64,000 nt of DNA from Abyssisolibacter fermentans (GCF_001559865.1 NZ_LOHE01000060.1:1-64000), one strand, 5' to 3'. Counted from the stretch's first letter, positions 1 to 9,471 are shown. Notes: generated by a model from the sequence alone, not told the origin. Program-made: numbers and translations.

Positions 1-47
1 TTCAGAAACCTACAGCATATTATTCAAAGTTATTCGAATAATCAGGG
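1..47. repeat. Right end of a MITE-like repeat, cut by the window edge
   Basis: The first 47 bases match 36278-36324 at about nine bases in ten, including the stretch ending GAATAATCAGGG. The full element at 36159-36324 has terminal inverted repeats, so this looks like the right end of a second copy whose left part lies outside the window. Confidence 0.6.
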
Positions 48-164
48 ATAATTTATATTAGTTCTTTACAGAATTTTTTATTATATAGATTACTAATTTC
101 TTTAAAGAAAATGCAATACAAAGATTTTATATAGAGTAACACATCAAAATAAATTAATATTGTT

Positions 165-198
165 ATAAAAAAGAAAAAGGTAATCTCCTTTTCTTTCT
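165..198 (-). terminator. Rho-independent terminator after the citrate synthase gene
   Basis: On the minus strand an AAAGG/CCTTT-type stem with a six-base loop is followed by a run of T. It sits just past the citrate synthase stop codon and would end the acn-icd-citrate synthase operon. Confidence 0.6.
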
Positions 199-223
199 AT
201 AAAATCATCAATACTCTTTAAAA

Positions 224-1579
224 TTATCTTTGATCTAGCGAAATGTATTTACTACCTATGTCTACATTTGCATATGCTGGTCTTAAAATCTTCTTATCAC
301 TAACAATTTGCTCTATTCTGTGTGCACACCATCCAGGTACTCTTGCAGCAGCAAAAATAGGTGTGTAAAGTTCCTCTGGAATATTTAGCATCTCGTATAC
401 AAATCCAGAATATAAATCTACATTGGCACATATAATAGCATCTTGTCCCTTTAATTCCTTAAATATTTCAATGGTCAAATCCTCAATATTTTTATATAGA
501 TTAAATTCATCAACTGCATCCTTTTCAATAGCAAGCTCCTCGGCTTTTTTCTTTAAAAGTACAGCCCTTGGATCAGATTTCGTATACACAGCATGACCCA
601 TACCATAAATCAAGCCTTCTTTATTAAATGCTTCTTTTCTTAGTATCTTTAATAAATAGTCCTTGAGTATACCTCTTTCTTTCCAGTTTGTAGCATTCTC
701 TTTTATATCTTGAATCATTTCCCTTACTTTAATATTTGCACCTCCATGCTTTGGTCCCTTCAAGGCTCCAACAGCTGATGCAACAGCAGAATAAGTATCT
801 GTTCCTGAGGAAGATACAACATGAGTAGCAAACGCAGAGTTATTACCCCCACCATGTTCTGCATGAATAACTAAACATAAATCTAGTGTTTCCGCCTCTA
901 CTTTTGTATATTTATTGTCCTGCCTAATCATAAATAATATATTTTCAGCTGTACCTATACCTTTTTGAGGAGAATGTATAAATAAGCTTTTTTTATCAAA
1001 ATAATGAACTTTTGCTTGATACCCATATGATATTATTGTTGGAAATCTTGCTATAAGTTTTATGCTTTGTAGTAAGAGGTTTTTTACACTAGTATCATCC
1101 GGTTTATCATCATGAGAATATAGTACTAATATACTTCTCTGTAATTTATTCATGATATCCTTACTAGGAATTTTAAGAATCATATTTTCTGTATACCCCT
1201 CAGGTAGCATTCTCCATTCATCAAGTAATTCATTGAACTCATCAAGTTTAGTCTGTGTTGGGAGCTCTCCAAAAAGCAGTAAATATACACATTCTTCAAA
1301 TCCATATCGTCTTTTCTCTTGAAATCCCTTAACTAAATCCGTAACCTTTATACCCCTATAAAATAACTCACCATCCATTGGAATTTTTTTATTATCTTCA
1401 AATTTATATCCCTGTACATTGCCAACTTTAGTCAACCCCACCTTAACACCAGTTCCATTACTATTTCTTAATCCTCTTTTAATATTAAACATATTATATA
1501 ACTCCGGTTTTATTAAATTATTCTTCTCGGCTATTATGGTTAACTCATCAAATAATTTTGTAAAGGAGTCTTTAGTCAA
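224..1579 (-). CDS. Citrate synthase
   Basis: This 451-residue protein should condense oxaloacetate and acetyl-CoA to citrate in the cytosol. The family's catalytic residues are visible: the first His in HAEHGGGNNS, the second in GMGHAVYTKSDPRA, and the Asp in the NVDLYSGF stretch near the C-terminus. The start is a TTG preceded by GGGGG at good spacing, just after a 12-bp hairpin. It is the last gene of a three-gene set with isocitrate dehydrogenase and aconitase, which together make 2-oxoglutarate for glutamate synthesis. No 2-oxoglutarate dehydrogenase is nearby, as expected for an incomplete anaerobic cycle. A 2-methylcitrate synthase role is possible from sequence alone, but the neighbours argue for citrate. 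Confidence 0.92.
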   Translation of the reverse strand: MTKDSFTKLFDELTIIAEKNNLIKPELYNMFNIKRGLRNSNGTGVKVGLTKVGNVQGYKFEDNKKIPMDGELFYRGIKVTDLVKGFQEKRRYGFEECVYLLLFGELPTQTKLDEFNELLDEWRMLPEGYTENMILKIPSKDIMNKLQRSILVLYSHDDKPDDTSVKNLLLQSIKLIARFPTIISYGYQAKVHYFDKKSLFIHSPQKGIGTAENILFMIRQDNKYTKVEAETLDLCLVIHAEHGGGNNSAFATHVVSSSGTDTYSAVASAVGALKGPKHGGANIKVREMIQDIKENATNWKERGILKDYLLKILRKEAFNKEGLIYGMGHAVYTKSDPRAVLLKKKAEELAIEKDAVDEFNLYKNIEDLTIEIFKELKGQDAIICANVDLYSGFVYEMLNIPEELYTPIFAAARVPGWCAHRIEQIVSDKKILRPAYANVDIGSKYISLDQR

Positions 1580-1597
1580 TTTTTTTACCCCCTTATT

Positions 1598-1629
1598 TAA
1601 AACAAATACGTGTTAACGTATTTGTTTTA
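1598..1629 (-). terminator. Perfect 12-bp hairpin between icd and citrate synthase
   Basis: AAAACAAATACG and CGTATTTGTTTT form a perfect stem around the loop TGTTAA. It lies between the isocitrate dehydrogenase stop and the citrate synthase ribosome site. No strong T run follows, so it may be an attenuator, an mRNA processing or stability element, or a regulator-binding dyad rather than a full terminator. Confidence 0.5.
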
Positions 1630-1649
1630 TGCTAGTTTCATTTTTAAAT

Positions 1650-2648
1650 TCATCTTAAGTTTTCAATGATAGCATCAGTCATATCTGTAGTAGAAGCTGT
1701 TCCTCCTAAATCTTTTGTAAGATATTTACCTTCACTTATTGTTTTATGAACAGCATTTATTATCAAATTCGATTTTTCTTTTTCGCCTATATAATTTAGC
1801 ATCATTGCACCAGAAAGAATTACTGCTATAGAATTTGCTAGATTTTTGCCCGCAATATCTGGTGCACTTCCATGAACTGCTTCAAATATGGCAATATCAT
1901 TTCCAATGTTTGCTCCAGGTACAAGTCCTAAACCACCAATAAGTCCAGCACATAAATCAGATAAAATATCCCCATATAAATTTGTAGTTACAATCACTTC
2001 ATATTTTGATGGATTCATCACTAATTGCATACACATATTATCAACAATAACTTCTTGTAATTCAATCTCAGGAAAGTCTATAGAAACCTCTCTTACACAA
2101 TCCAAAAACAGTCCATCTGTAAGCTTCATAATATTAGCCTTATGAACTACAGCTACTTTACACTTATTGTTATTTTTTGCATATATAAAAGCTTCTCTTG
2201 CAATTCTCATAGATGCTTTTCTAGTTATTATTTTTATTGCCTCAGCAGTGTCGTTGTCCCTTTGATTTTCCACACCACTATAAAGTCCTTCAGTATTCTC
2301 TCTAAATATAACCAAATCTATATCATTAAACGGTGTAACTAATCCATTTATTTTTTTAACAGGTCTAATGTTAGCAAATAAGTCATATTTCTTTCTAAGC
2401 ATTACATTAATGCTTCTAAATCCGCATCCAATAGGTGTAGTAATAGGTCCTTTTAGAACTATTTTATTTTTTTCTATGCTGCTATAAACTTCATCTGGGA
2501 CTAGTACACCCCTCTTTTCATATACACTTGCTCCAGCATTTACAACATCCCATTTTATATTTACACCAGTTGCATCTATAATTTTCCTTGCTGAATCCGT
2601 AACCTCAGGTCCTATTCCATCTCCAGGTATGAGTGTTATATTATACAT
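1650..2648 (-). CDS. Isocitrate dehydrogenase (isocitrate/isopropylmalate dehydrogenase family)
   Basis: This 332-residue enzyme should oxidatively decarboxylate isocitrate to 2-oxoglutarate. The N-terminus IPGDGIGPEV and the substrate region FRENTEGLYSGVE are typical of the family; the SGVE sequence fits isocitrate rather than isopropylmalate. The metal-binding Asp region (NLYGDILSDL) and the C-terminal EAVHGSAPDIAGK motif are intact. Its length matches the short homodimeric, usually NAD-dependent form. It lies 16 bases from the aconitase stop and upstream of citrate synthase, so it is the middle gene of the operon. Cofactor choice cannot be settled here; homoisocitrate or isopropylmalate use is less likely given the neighbours. 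Confidence 0.88.
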   Translation of the reverse strand: MYNITLIPGDGIGPEVTDSARKIIDATGVNIKWDVVNAGASVYEKRGVLVPDEVYSSIEKNKIVLKGPITTPIGCGFRSINVMLRKKYDLFANIRPVKKINGLVTPFNDIDLVIFRENTEGLYSGVENQRDNDTAEAIKIITRKASMRIAREAFIYAKNNNKCKVAVVHKANIMKLTDGLFLDCVREVSIDFPEIELQEVIVDNMCMQLVMNPSKYEVIVTTNLYGDILSDLCAGLIGGLGLVPGANIGNDIAIFEAVHGSAPDIAGKNLANSIAVILSGAMMLNYIGEKEKSNLIINAVHKTISEGKYLTKDLGGTASTTDMTDAIIENLR

Positions 2649-2664
2649 TTAATCACCTTCTTAG

Positions 2665-4593
2665 TTAGTTATTTAATCCTTTTGCATAATTTAAATATCC
2701 ACCGCACTTTAAAATCTCTATATCTCTATCTGAACCTTTAAATATTAACTTGGTAGTAATTTTTTTAGTGTTATTAATTAAATTTAATTCTTCTTTATTA
2801 TTAAGTGCTTCTATTATATTTTCTAGTTCTAAATCATCAAATTCATCAAATCTATCGTAGTCTTCTTTATCTTTAAAAACTAAAGGAATTATTCCCGAAT
2901 TTATCAAATTAGCTTTATGAATTCTAGCAAACGACTTTGCTATCACTGCTTTTACACCAAGATAAAGAGGAACAAGTGCTGCATGTTCTCTACTTGAGCC
3001 TTGACCATAATTTTCACCACCAATGACAATTCCACCATCATTATTCTTTGCTCTTTCATCAAAATTATCTACAATAGTCCCAAAACAATGTTTAGATAGC
3101 TCAGGTATATTTGATCTAAAAGGTAGTAATTTAGCATTTGATGGCATTATATCGTCAGTGGTAATATTATCACCTGTTTTTAACAACACCTTTCCATTTA
3201 TCATCTCGTTTAATCCTTGATTAACTGGGAATGGTTTAATATTTGGACCCATTATTACCTCTAAATTATCTCTATTTTCAGTTGGATATATAAAATAATT
3301 TTCATAAACATCAAATTTATCTGGTATATCAACCAAAGGCATTTGTCCAAAGTTAGATGGATCAGTTAAATATCCAGTTATAGCTGAAACAGCCGCTGTT
3401 TCAGGACTAACTAAGTAAACATCAGCATTTTTTGTACCACATCTACCTTTAAAATTTCTATTAAATGTTCTAAGTGATATTGCATTTGTCTTTGGTGCCT
3501 GTCCCATTCCAATACATGGACCACAAGCTGCTTCAAGTATTCTTGCTCCTGCACAGATCAAATCACCTAAAGCTCCGTTATCTGACATCATTTTAATTAT
3601 ATTGCTTGAGCCCGGTGAAATAACTAAACTTACGTCAGGATGAACTTTTTTACCCTTTAAAATTTTAGCAACCTTCATTAAATCAGTATATGAAGAATTA
3701 GTACAACTTCCAATTGCAACCTGATCAACTTTTAATTCATTTATGTCTTTTACACAAACAACATTATCAGGACTATGTGGCTTAGCAGTCATTGGTTTTA
3801 TATCTTCTAAATTAATTATTATTTTTTTATCATATACTGCATTTTCATCTGCATATATTTCAGTAAAATCAGCTTCTCTATTTTGCTTTATTAAGAAATC
3901 TTTAGTTACAGCATCACTTGGAAAAATTGAAGTCGTTGCACCAAGTTCCGCTCCCATATTTGTAATTGTTGCTCTATCCGTTACTGATAGTTCTTTTACA
4001 CCTTCACCAGAATATTCAACTATATATCCTACTCCACCTTTGACGCTTAATTCCTTTAATACATATAATATTACATCTTTTGCAGATACCCATGAATTCA
4101 ATTTCCCTTTTAATTCAATGTTAAGTATCTTTGGAACCTTCAAATAGTAATACCCTTTTGCCATTGCTATTGCAACATCTAGCCCTCCTGATCCTATGCT
4201 TAGCATTCCAAGACCACCACACGTAGGAGTATGACTATCTGAACCAATTAACACATCTCCCGGTTTACCAAATCTCTCTAGGTGCAATTGGTGACATATG
4301 CCATTTCCCGGCTTAGAGAATACAATCCCATATTTTGCAGCCGCTGATTTAATAAATTCATGATCATCAGCATTCTCAAATCCAGATTGAAGTGTATTAT
4401 GATCTATATATGCTACAGATAAATCAGTTTTGATGTTTTTTATCCCCATAGATTCTAATTGTAAATAAACCATTGTTCCTGTTGAGTCCTGTGTTAATGT
4501 CTGATTAACTTTAATTGAGACTTCTTTTCCTTCTTTCAATAATCCCTCTAATAGGTTTTTTTCTAGTATTTTATATACTAAGCTTTTTTTCAT
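2665..4593 (-). CDS. Aconitate hydratase
   Basis: This 642-residue protein should isomerise citrate to isocitrate through a [4Fe-4S] cluster. The cluster cysteines are seen in IGSCTNSS and CGPCIGMG. Other family motifs are DSHTPTCGGLG and, in the C-terminal swivel domain, NYGQGSSREHAAL. The start at 4593 (MKKSLVYK) is chosen because AAGGAAGG lies just before it; an upstream in-frame ATG at 4644 has no ribosome site. It is first in the operon with isocitrate dehydrogenase and citrate synthase and has its own promoter with an overlapping operator. It is of the monomeric, mitochondrial-like short aconitase type rather than the roughly 900-residue AcnA. Confidence 0.93.
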   Translation of the reverse strand: MKKSLVYKILEKNLLEGLLKEGKEVSIKVNQTLTQDSTGTMVYLQLESMGIKNIKTDLSVAYIDHNTLQSGFENADDHEFIKSAAAKYGIVFSKPGNGICHQLHLERFGKPGDVLIGSDSHTPTCGGLGMLSIGSGGLDVAIAMAKGYYYLKVPKILNIELKGKLNSWVSAKDVILYVLKELSVKGGVGYIVEYSGEGVKELSVTDRATITNMGAELGATTSIFPSDAVTKDFLIKQNREADFTEIYADENAVYDKKIIINLEDIKPMTAKPHSPDNVVCVKDINELKVDQVAIGSCTNSSYTDLMKVAKILKGKKVHPDVSLVISPGSSNIIKMMSDNGALGDLICAGARILEAACGPCIGMGQAPKTNAISLRTFNRNFKGRCGTKNADVYLVSPETAAVSAITGYLTDPSNFGQMPLVDIPDKFDVYENYFIYPTENRDNLEVIMGPNIKPFPVNQGLNEMINGKVLLKTGDNITTDDIMPSNAKLLPFRSNIPELSKHCFGTIVDNFDERAKNNDGGIVIGGENYGQGSSREHAALVPLYLGVKAVIAKSFARIHKANLINSGIIPLVFKDKEDYDRFDEFDDLELENIIEALNNKEELNLINNTKKITTKLIFKGSDRDIEILKCGGYLNYAKGLNN

Positions 4594-4690
4594 ACAAACC
4601 TTCCTTTCATTTATTTGAACCCTTCCTTTGGTTATATTTTCCATTGTTATGAATTGTTTTTAATTTGTTACGTCATTTTAATTAGTTATT

Positions 4691-4712
4691 GTATACAATT
4701 ATACTTGTATAC
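4691..4712 (-). promoter_or_regulatory. GntR-like operator over the aconitase promoter
   Basis: A perfect dyad, GTATACAA and TTGTATAC separated by six bases, covers the -10 box of the aconitase promoter. This form resembles operators of GntR-family repressors. No GntR gene is in the window, so the regulator would lie elsewhere. Confidence 0.5.
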
Positions 4713-4726
4713 TTATAGTATGTCAA
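4698..4726 (-). promoter_or_regulatory. Sigma-A promoter of the acn-icd-citrate synthase operon
   Basis: On the minus strand, TTGACA (4721-4726) and TATAAT (4698-4703) are both exact consensus with a 17-base spacer. Transcription would start roughly 100 bases before the aconitase ATG. Confidence 0.75.
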
Positions 4727-4729
4727 GAG

Positions 4730-5290
4730 ATTTTATTCATTAAATGACATGTGAAAATAACTATATTTTATATAGTAGAATATTAAATTATGCTTCAATA
4801 TTTTTGCTATTATTTGTATAATATTATATAGATTTAATATTTTTTATTATCCTATAACAAAATTGTTTTAGTTACATATTAGCATTATTTATTAGTTTCA
4901 TGAACTTTATAATTTTCATTTTCAGTTAGTCCTTTATAAAGAATAAAATTTAGTAACATAACTTTTTCCAAGTCACGTTGACGTAATTTATATATAATGA
5001 ATTTAATTTTTGATATAGTATTATGATTTTGCATTTTATTAATCCCGTTATATTATTACTATTAATTTTTAGATATAAAATAGTGATATGCAACACGTTT
5101 TCTATTTCTTGCATCATAATCAGGTGCTTTTATGTTACTATATAATACAAAATATTAGACTATCAAATTATTAATAACTTAAAGAATAATACATGTTTAG
5201 CCATATATATTTATAATTTTTATATATGAAACTCCTACCCACTTTTATTCCTAGGAGTAGCAATACACACAAAATAAATTTGGATTCTCA
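4730..5290. other. AT-rich intergenic stretch without a recognisable gene
   Basis: About 560 bases between the aconitase promoter and the terminator of the regulator gene. I see no open frame with a ribosome site, no tRNA and no riboswitch motif. A weak 7-bp hairpin (ACTCCTA/TAGGAGT) lies near 5229-5256. Confidence 0.5.
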
Positions 5291-5293
5291 GCT

Positions 5294-5334
5294 TAAAAAA
5301 AGCCCTAATTTAGAATTATTCTAAAATTAAGGGA
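5294..5334 (-). terminator. Rho-independent terminator after the AAA+ regulator gene
   Basis: On the minus strand CCCTTAATTTTAGAAT pairs with ATTCTAAATTAGGG (one bulged base) and is followed by seven T. It lies about 100 bases past the stop codon at 5436. Confidence 0.8.
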
Positions 5335-5435
5335 CTTTAAAGTTTATTCTTTAATTAAGGACTAAAAAATGCATAAGAATTAAGTCATGTTTATTATTTA
5401 AGTAGTTAGTAATTTTGACAAAATTAAGATCAAAA

Positions 5436-7172
5436 TTAAAGATTGTATTTCTTAATTTTTCTGTACAATGTTGCTATTCCTATATCTAGCTTTTCAGCCA
5501 CTATATATTTTCCATTCTTACTATCTTCATACTGCATTAAAGCGTTTTCTAATATTTCTTTTTCATATTCATCAAATTTCTTGATCTTTACTGTTTTTTT
5601 ATTTCTACTAAATATATTAAGTGTCTTCTTAATCAGTGTTTCACTAATAATATTTTCATTTGTCTGATACACAATTCTCTCAATTATCTTCTTCAGTTCT
5701 TTTATATTGCTTTTCCACTGATACTTAAATAGTATTTCTAATCCATCTTCATTAATTTCTATATCTTTCTTATTTAAAAGATTTATAAATACATTAATAT
5801 AATGTTTTACAAGCATATCAAAATCTTCTCTGCTTCTATCCTTGAGAGGTGGAATTGAAATATTCGTTGAATTTAATCTATAAAATAATTCTTCATTGAA
5901 CTCTCTATTTAATGCTAATTTCTCTATATTTTTACTAGTCGTAGCAATAATTCTAACATCTATATCTTTTACAATAACACCTTTTTCTAATTCAATTTGT
6001 CCTGTATTTAAATAATTAAGTAAATCATTTTGTATATTTAAAGGCAACTCACATATTTCATCAAATACTATTGTGCCATTATTCGCCAACTGAAATTTTC
6101 CAATATTTTTTCCATTTTTGCTTATACCAAAAAGTTCTAGCAGATAATTGTCTCTAGATATTTCATTACAGTTCAAAACAAAGAAGTAATTATCTTTTCT
6201 GCTGCTAAAATTATGAATTGCATTTGCAAACATTTTCTTTCCAGTACCAATTTCACCTTTTATTAATATATTATTATCTGTAATTGCAATTTTTTTTGCT
6301 TCTCTTATTATGTTTTTTATTGTTTCGTCTTTACAAATAATTTCATCAAATGTAGCAAGAGATTTATTGTTAGACAATTCATTTATAACTTTGTATGCTA
6401 CTTCTATTTTTTTTAATATTATTAGAGTTCCAAAAACATCATCATTCACTTTTGTATTAACACATGTAATTAACCCTTTGAATTCTACGTTATATTTATC
6501 TATTGTAATTATTTTATTAAATATATTTTTTCTGTTATATAAAAATCTTTCTATAACATTATGAGGTACTATATCTGTTATTTTTTTATTAATTATTGAT
6601 GAATCTACATTAAAATATTCCTTGAATACATTATTCGAATATATAATCTTACCTTCATTATCTATAAAAGCTATTCCATCTGTAATAGTTTCAATAATTA
6701 ACTCTTTTTCTTTATTTATTAATTCGATTTTCTTATAATCTTCGATATTTTTGAGCTTACTACTAATTAAATCTGCCATTTTTTCTAAAAAAGATACTAT
6801 TCCATCTATATTTAATTTTATTCTCTCTTGAACATTTTTATCTTTAATAATAGTACCTATTGATCCAATAACTACATTTTCATAATAAATAGGTACTGCT
6901 ATCATTCCTTGAATAATACAATCATTTAAATATTGACATTCACGACACTGCAACGACTGATTTATATCTATATATGAAGCAGCTTTCCCTGTAGCAATAA
7001 CTTGTCCCACTACAGATTTTTCATCAACTATTATTTCACTGCTAACCATATGCTTATATGTGTTACCAATAATGTTACACTCATGATCAACTATAATAAC
7101 ATCTATGTCTAAAACATTCGCTATAGCTTCTGCTATACTTACAACAGTATCCTGTATCAATTCAAGTTTCAT
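5436..7172 (-). CDS. DhaR/TyrR-like AAA+ regulator without the GAFTGA loop
   Basis: This 578-residue regulator has an N-terminal GAF-like sensor (about 1-140) with C76, C79 and C85 that could bind metal or sense redox, a PAS domain (about 155-265), an AAA+ domain (about 275-505) and a C-terminal Fis-type helix-turn-helix ending GIATLYRKIKKYNL. Walker A is a variant, GEIGTGKK (306-313). Walker B is VFDEI near 371. The sigma-54 contact loop GAFTGA is absent: after ELFG the chain reads ISKNGKNIGKF. It should therefore act on sigma-70-type promoters, as TyrR and E. coli DhaR do. It lies 130 bases past dhaL, so control of the liv-dhaKL operon is the natural inference. Confidence 0.75.
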   Translation of the reverse strand: MKLELIQDTVVSIAEAIANVLDIDVIIVDHECNIIGNTYKHMVSSEIIVDEKSVVGQVIATGKAASYIDINQSLQCRECQYLNDCIIQGMIAVPIYYENVVIGSIGTIIKDKNVQERIKLNIDGIVSFLEKMADLISSKLKNIEDYKKIELINKEKELIIETITDGIAFIDNEGKIIYSNNVFKEYFNVDSSIINKKITDIVPHNVIERFLYNRKNIFNKIITIDKYNVEFKGLITCVNTKVNDDVFGTLIILKKIEVAYKVINELSNNKSLATFDEIICKDETIKNIIREAKKIAITDNNILIKGEIGTGKKMFANAIHNFSSRKDNYFFVLNCNEISRDNYLLELFGISKNGKNIGKFQLANNGTIVFDEICELPLNIQNDLLNYLNTGQIELEKGVIVKDIDVRIIATTSKNIEKLALNREFNEELFYRLNSTNISIPPLKDRSREDFDMLVKHYINVFINLLNKKDIEINEDGLEILFKYQWKSNIKELKKIIERIVYQTNENIISETLIKKTLNIFSRNKKTVKIKKFDEYEKEILENALMQYEDSKNGKYIVAEKLDIGIATLYRKIKKYNL

Positions 7173-7301
7173 ATCAACATACTTCCTTTCGATTTACTCA
7201 AGGCACTAAAATTAGCTAAGAGTTGATAATAGAAAATTCTACTTCTCAATATCAAAATTAGTATATATTTATGATAGAGCATAAACATATGCTCTATCAT
7301 A

Positions 7302-7940
7302 TCACATCAAAATATATTGGGCAAGTTCTTCTAATTGATAGTACATTGTTACAGCACCTGGATCTATATGACCAACACCTTTATCATTTCTGTAGAATGC
7401 TCTACCCTTTGCAGCTTCCATATCTTTCGTACTCTTCATTCCTTCTTCAGCTGATTTTACCATTTTGTTTATTGCAGTTTCAAATTTCTCTTTATTATCT
7501 AGAGATTCTTTATATGCTTTTACGCCGTGATACAACGTGTCTATCATAGTTTTATCTCCAGGTTTAGCATTTCCTCTTTCCATCATAGCATTTAAACCAC
7601 TATTTAAAACCTCATAGATTTTTAGCTCATCTATTTCATCTACATCAATTAAGCTTTTATGAGCTGTTATAAACGCTACGCCATATAACACACCTGATGA
7701 CCCTCCTATAGTTGACATAAGAGTCATACCAATTTTTTTTAATAAATCAGCCAAGTTTAATTTTAAAAGCTCATCTTCAATAGAAACTATTTTTTGATAG
7801 CCCATATTCATATTAGCCCAATGATCTCCGTCTCCCAATATTGCATCTAATTCAGTTATATAGTCTTTATTTTCTTCTATACGTTTAGCAATTCTTTTCA
7901 AAACTTCAACTACGTCTTTCGTATTTAATCCCTTTTTCAT
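7302..7940 (-). CDS. dhaL: Dihydroxyacetone kinase subunit DhaL (ADP-binding)
   Basis: This 212-residue protein matches the nucleotide-binding subunit of dihydroxyacetone kinase. The three metal-binding aspartates are in LDAILGDGDHW, and the chain ends in the family's GRAFYRNDKGVGHIDPGAVT region. It starts 2 bases after the dhaK stop, so the two are translated together. In the PTS-dependent system DhaL carries tightly bound ADP that is rephosphorylated by DhaM; no DhaM is in the window. The phosphoryl donor may be encoded elsewhere, or this pair may act differently. The AAA+ regulator follows downstream. Confidence 0.88.
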   Translation of the reverse strand: MKKGLNTKDVVEVLKRIAKRIEENKDYITELDAILGDGDHWANMNMGYQKIVSIEDELLKLNLADLLKKIGMTLMSTIGGSSGVLYGVAFITAHKSLIDVDEIDELKIYEVLNSGLNAMMERGNAKPGDKTMIDTLYHGVKAYKESLDNKEKFETAINKMVKSAEEGMKSTKDMEAAKGRAFYRNDKGVGHIDPGAVTMYYQLEELAQYILM

Positions 7941-7942
7941 AT

Positions 7943-8932
7943 TTACACCCTCAATCCCGGAGCTTTTGATTCAAAATCTAATAATTCTTTCAGTTCGTCA
8001 TCAAGTTTAAGAAATGTTATCGAGCATCCACTCATTTCTAATGATGTCATGAAGTTTCCTACAAATGTTTTATAAAGCTTTATTCCTTTATCTTCAAGTA
8101 TTTTGGTAACCTCATAATTTAGAATATACAATTCCATTAAAGGAGTTGCTCCTAAGCCGTTAATCATTAATGCAATTTCTGAACCTGAATAATCATAATC
8201 AGCTAATATTTTTTCAACCATAATTTCTGCATATTCTTTAGCTGTTTTTAAATTTGTTCTATCAACTCCAGGTTCACCATGAATACCCATTCCAATTTCA
8301 ACTTCATTGTGATCTAAATTAAAACCCGGTTTGCCTATAGCAGGTAGAATACATGGAGTCATTGCCATTCCAATACTTCTAACATTTTTTATGGTTTTTT
8401 GAGCTGTTTCTTTTACTTCTTTTAATGAAGCTCCTTTTTCAGCTTTAGCCCCAGCTATTTTGTGCACAAAGACAGTTCCTGCAATTCCTCTTCTTCCTGT
8501 TGAATAAGTGCTATCTTCAACAGCAACATCATCTTTCACTACTACTGTTTCTACTTTTAAACCTTCCATTTCAGCTAAATCTTTAGCCATTGAAAAATTC
8601 ATGATGTCTCCAGAATAATTTTTAATAACAAGAAGTACTCCTGCACCTGTATCAGCTTCTTGAATTCCTTTTAAAACTCTGTCAGGACTTGGAGATGCAA
8701 ATACATTTCCACTAACAGCAGCATCAAGCATTCCATATCCAACATATCCTGCATGAGCGGGTTCATGACCACTTCCTCCACCTGAAACCAAACCTACTTT
8801 GTTAGTCTTTTTTTCTTTTCTTGCTATTACTTCAACTTCACTAAAATACACCACATCAGGATTAGATTTTTCTAAACCCATCAGCATTTCAGAAACAACA
8901 TTGTCCGGATGGTTAATAATTTTTTTCATCAT
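7943..8932 (-). CDS. dhaK: Dihydroxyacetone kinase subunit DhaK (substrate-binding)
   Basis: DhaK binds dihydroxyacetone covalently through a histidine; here that residue is in GIHGEPG. The substrate-loop motif GGGSGHEPAHAGYVGYGMLDAAVSG is reproduced in full. The protein is about 329 residues, the length of stand-alone DhaK subunits. The open frame extends to a GTG at 8938, but that GTG is part of the AGAGGTG ribosome site; ATG at 8932 (or 8929) fits better. It sits between an ATC-hydrolase-like gene and dhaL. With an amino-acid transporter upstream, the physiological substrate may be dihydroxyacetone or another small ketone. Confidence 0.9.
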   Translation of the reverse strand: MMKKIINHPDNVVSEMLMGLEKSNPDVVYFSEVEVIARKEKKTNKVGLVSGGGSGHEPAHAGYVGYGMLDAAVSGNVFASPSPDRVLKGIQEADTGAGVLLVIKNYSGDIMNFSMAKDLAEMEGLKVETVVVKDDVAVEDSTYSTGRRGIAGTVFVHKIAGAKAEKGASLKEVKETAQKTIKNVRSIGMAMTPCILPAIGKPGFNLDHNEVEIGMGIHGEPGVDRTNLKTAKEYAEIMVEKILADYDYSGSEIALMINGLGATPLMELYILNYEVTKILEDKGIKLYKTFVGNFMTSLEMSGCSITFLKLDDELKELLDFESKAPGLRV

Positions 8933-8951
8933 AAACACCTCTAGTAATAGA

Positions 8952-9443
8952 TTATTTTTTTGTTATAATCATTCTACAGCATTTTCCACCTTTACTTAAC
9001 AGCTCATCAAATTCAAGATTAAGATCAGGAGAAACACTTGCTAAACCGAAATCACCACATGAAGCATAATCACATAATGTACCTATTTCCTCTTCTGAAC
9101 ATCCCAACTTTTTCCATTGGTCAACTAATGGACAACTTGAAAATTCCATAACACTTTTGTCTTCGCCTTCTTCGATTATTTCCATTGAAAATGCTCCTAT
9201 TGCAGGTCCACTGTGTATTTTATTTAATAATTCATCAGCAGTTTTACAGTTAGGACCAAATTTATTTCCTTTGTCTACACCAAAATCCCAAATTGCTTTT
9301 TCTGCTATTTTTTTTACATCTGCTCCCTCTTCTTTTGCATATTTAAGAACTAAATAAAACCACTTTGCTCTATCTTCTATTGCTGCACTTAAAATATCTA
9401 TTACTTCTTGTTTAGTATATGTTTCTTTCATTGTTTCTTTCAT
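8952..9443 (-). CDS. L-2-amino-thiazoline-4-carboxylate hydrolase-like protein
   Basis: This protein of about 163 residues resembles the ATC hydrolase family, best known for opening L-2-amino-thiazoline-4-carboxylic acid on the way to cysteine. The C-terminal half shows the family pattern: CPLVDQWKKLGCSEEEI, then LCDYASCGDFG and GGKCCRMI. The start at 9443 is chosen because GGAGG lies eight bases before it; an ATG at 9458 lacks a site. It is co-transcribed with livKHMGF upstream and dhaKL downstream. Family members are diverse and many have unknown substrates, so the exact reaction is not supported by sequence alone. Confidence 0.6.
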   Translation of the reverse strand: MKETMKETYTKQEVIDILSAAIEDRAKWFYLVLKYAKEEGADVKKIAEKAIWDFGVDKGNKFGPNCKTADELLNKIHSGPAIGAFSMEIIEEGEDKSVMEFSSCPLVDQWKKLGCSEEEIGTLCDYASCGDFGLASVSPDLNLEFDELLSKGGKCCRMIITKK

Positions 9444-9471
9444 TATCTTTTCCTCCATTCTTTTATTTTAT

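Noticed and set aside
1888-2342. Plus-strand open frames opposite the isocitrate dehydrogenase gene
   Set aside because: They are antisense shadows of a well-conserved gene, with no ribosome site and no recognisable protein; the same holds for plus-strand frames across most of the window.
4594-5290. Riboswitch or T-box upstream of the aconitase gene
   Set aside because: I found the promoter and operator but no conserved T-box, SAM or other riboswitch core in the leader.
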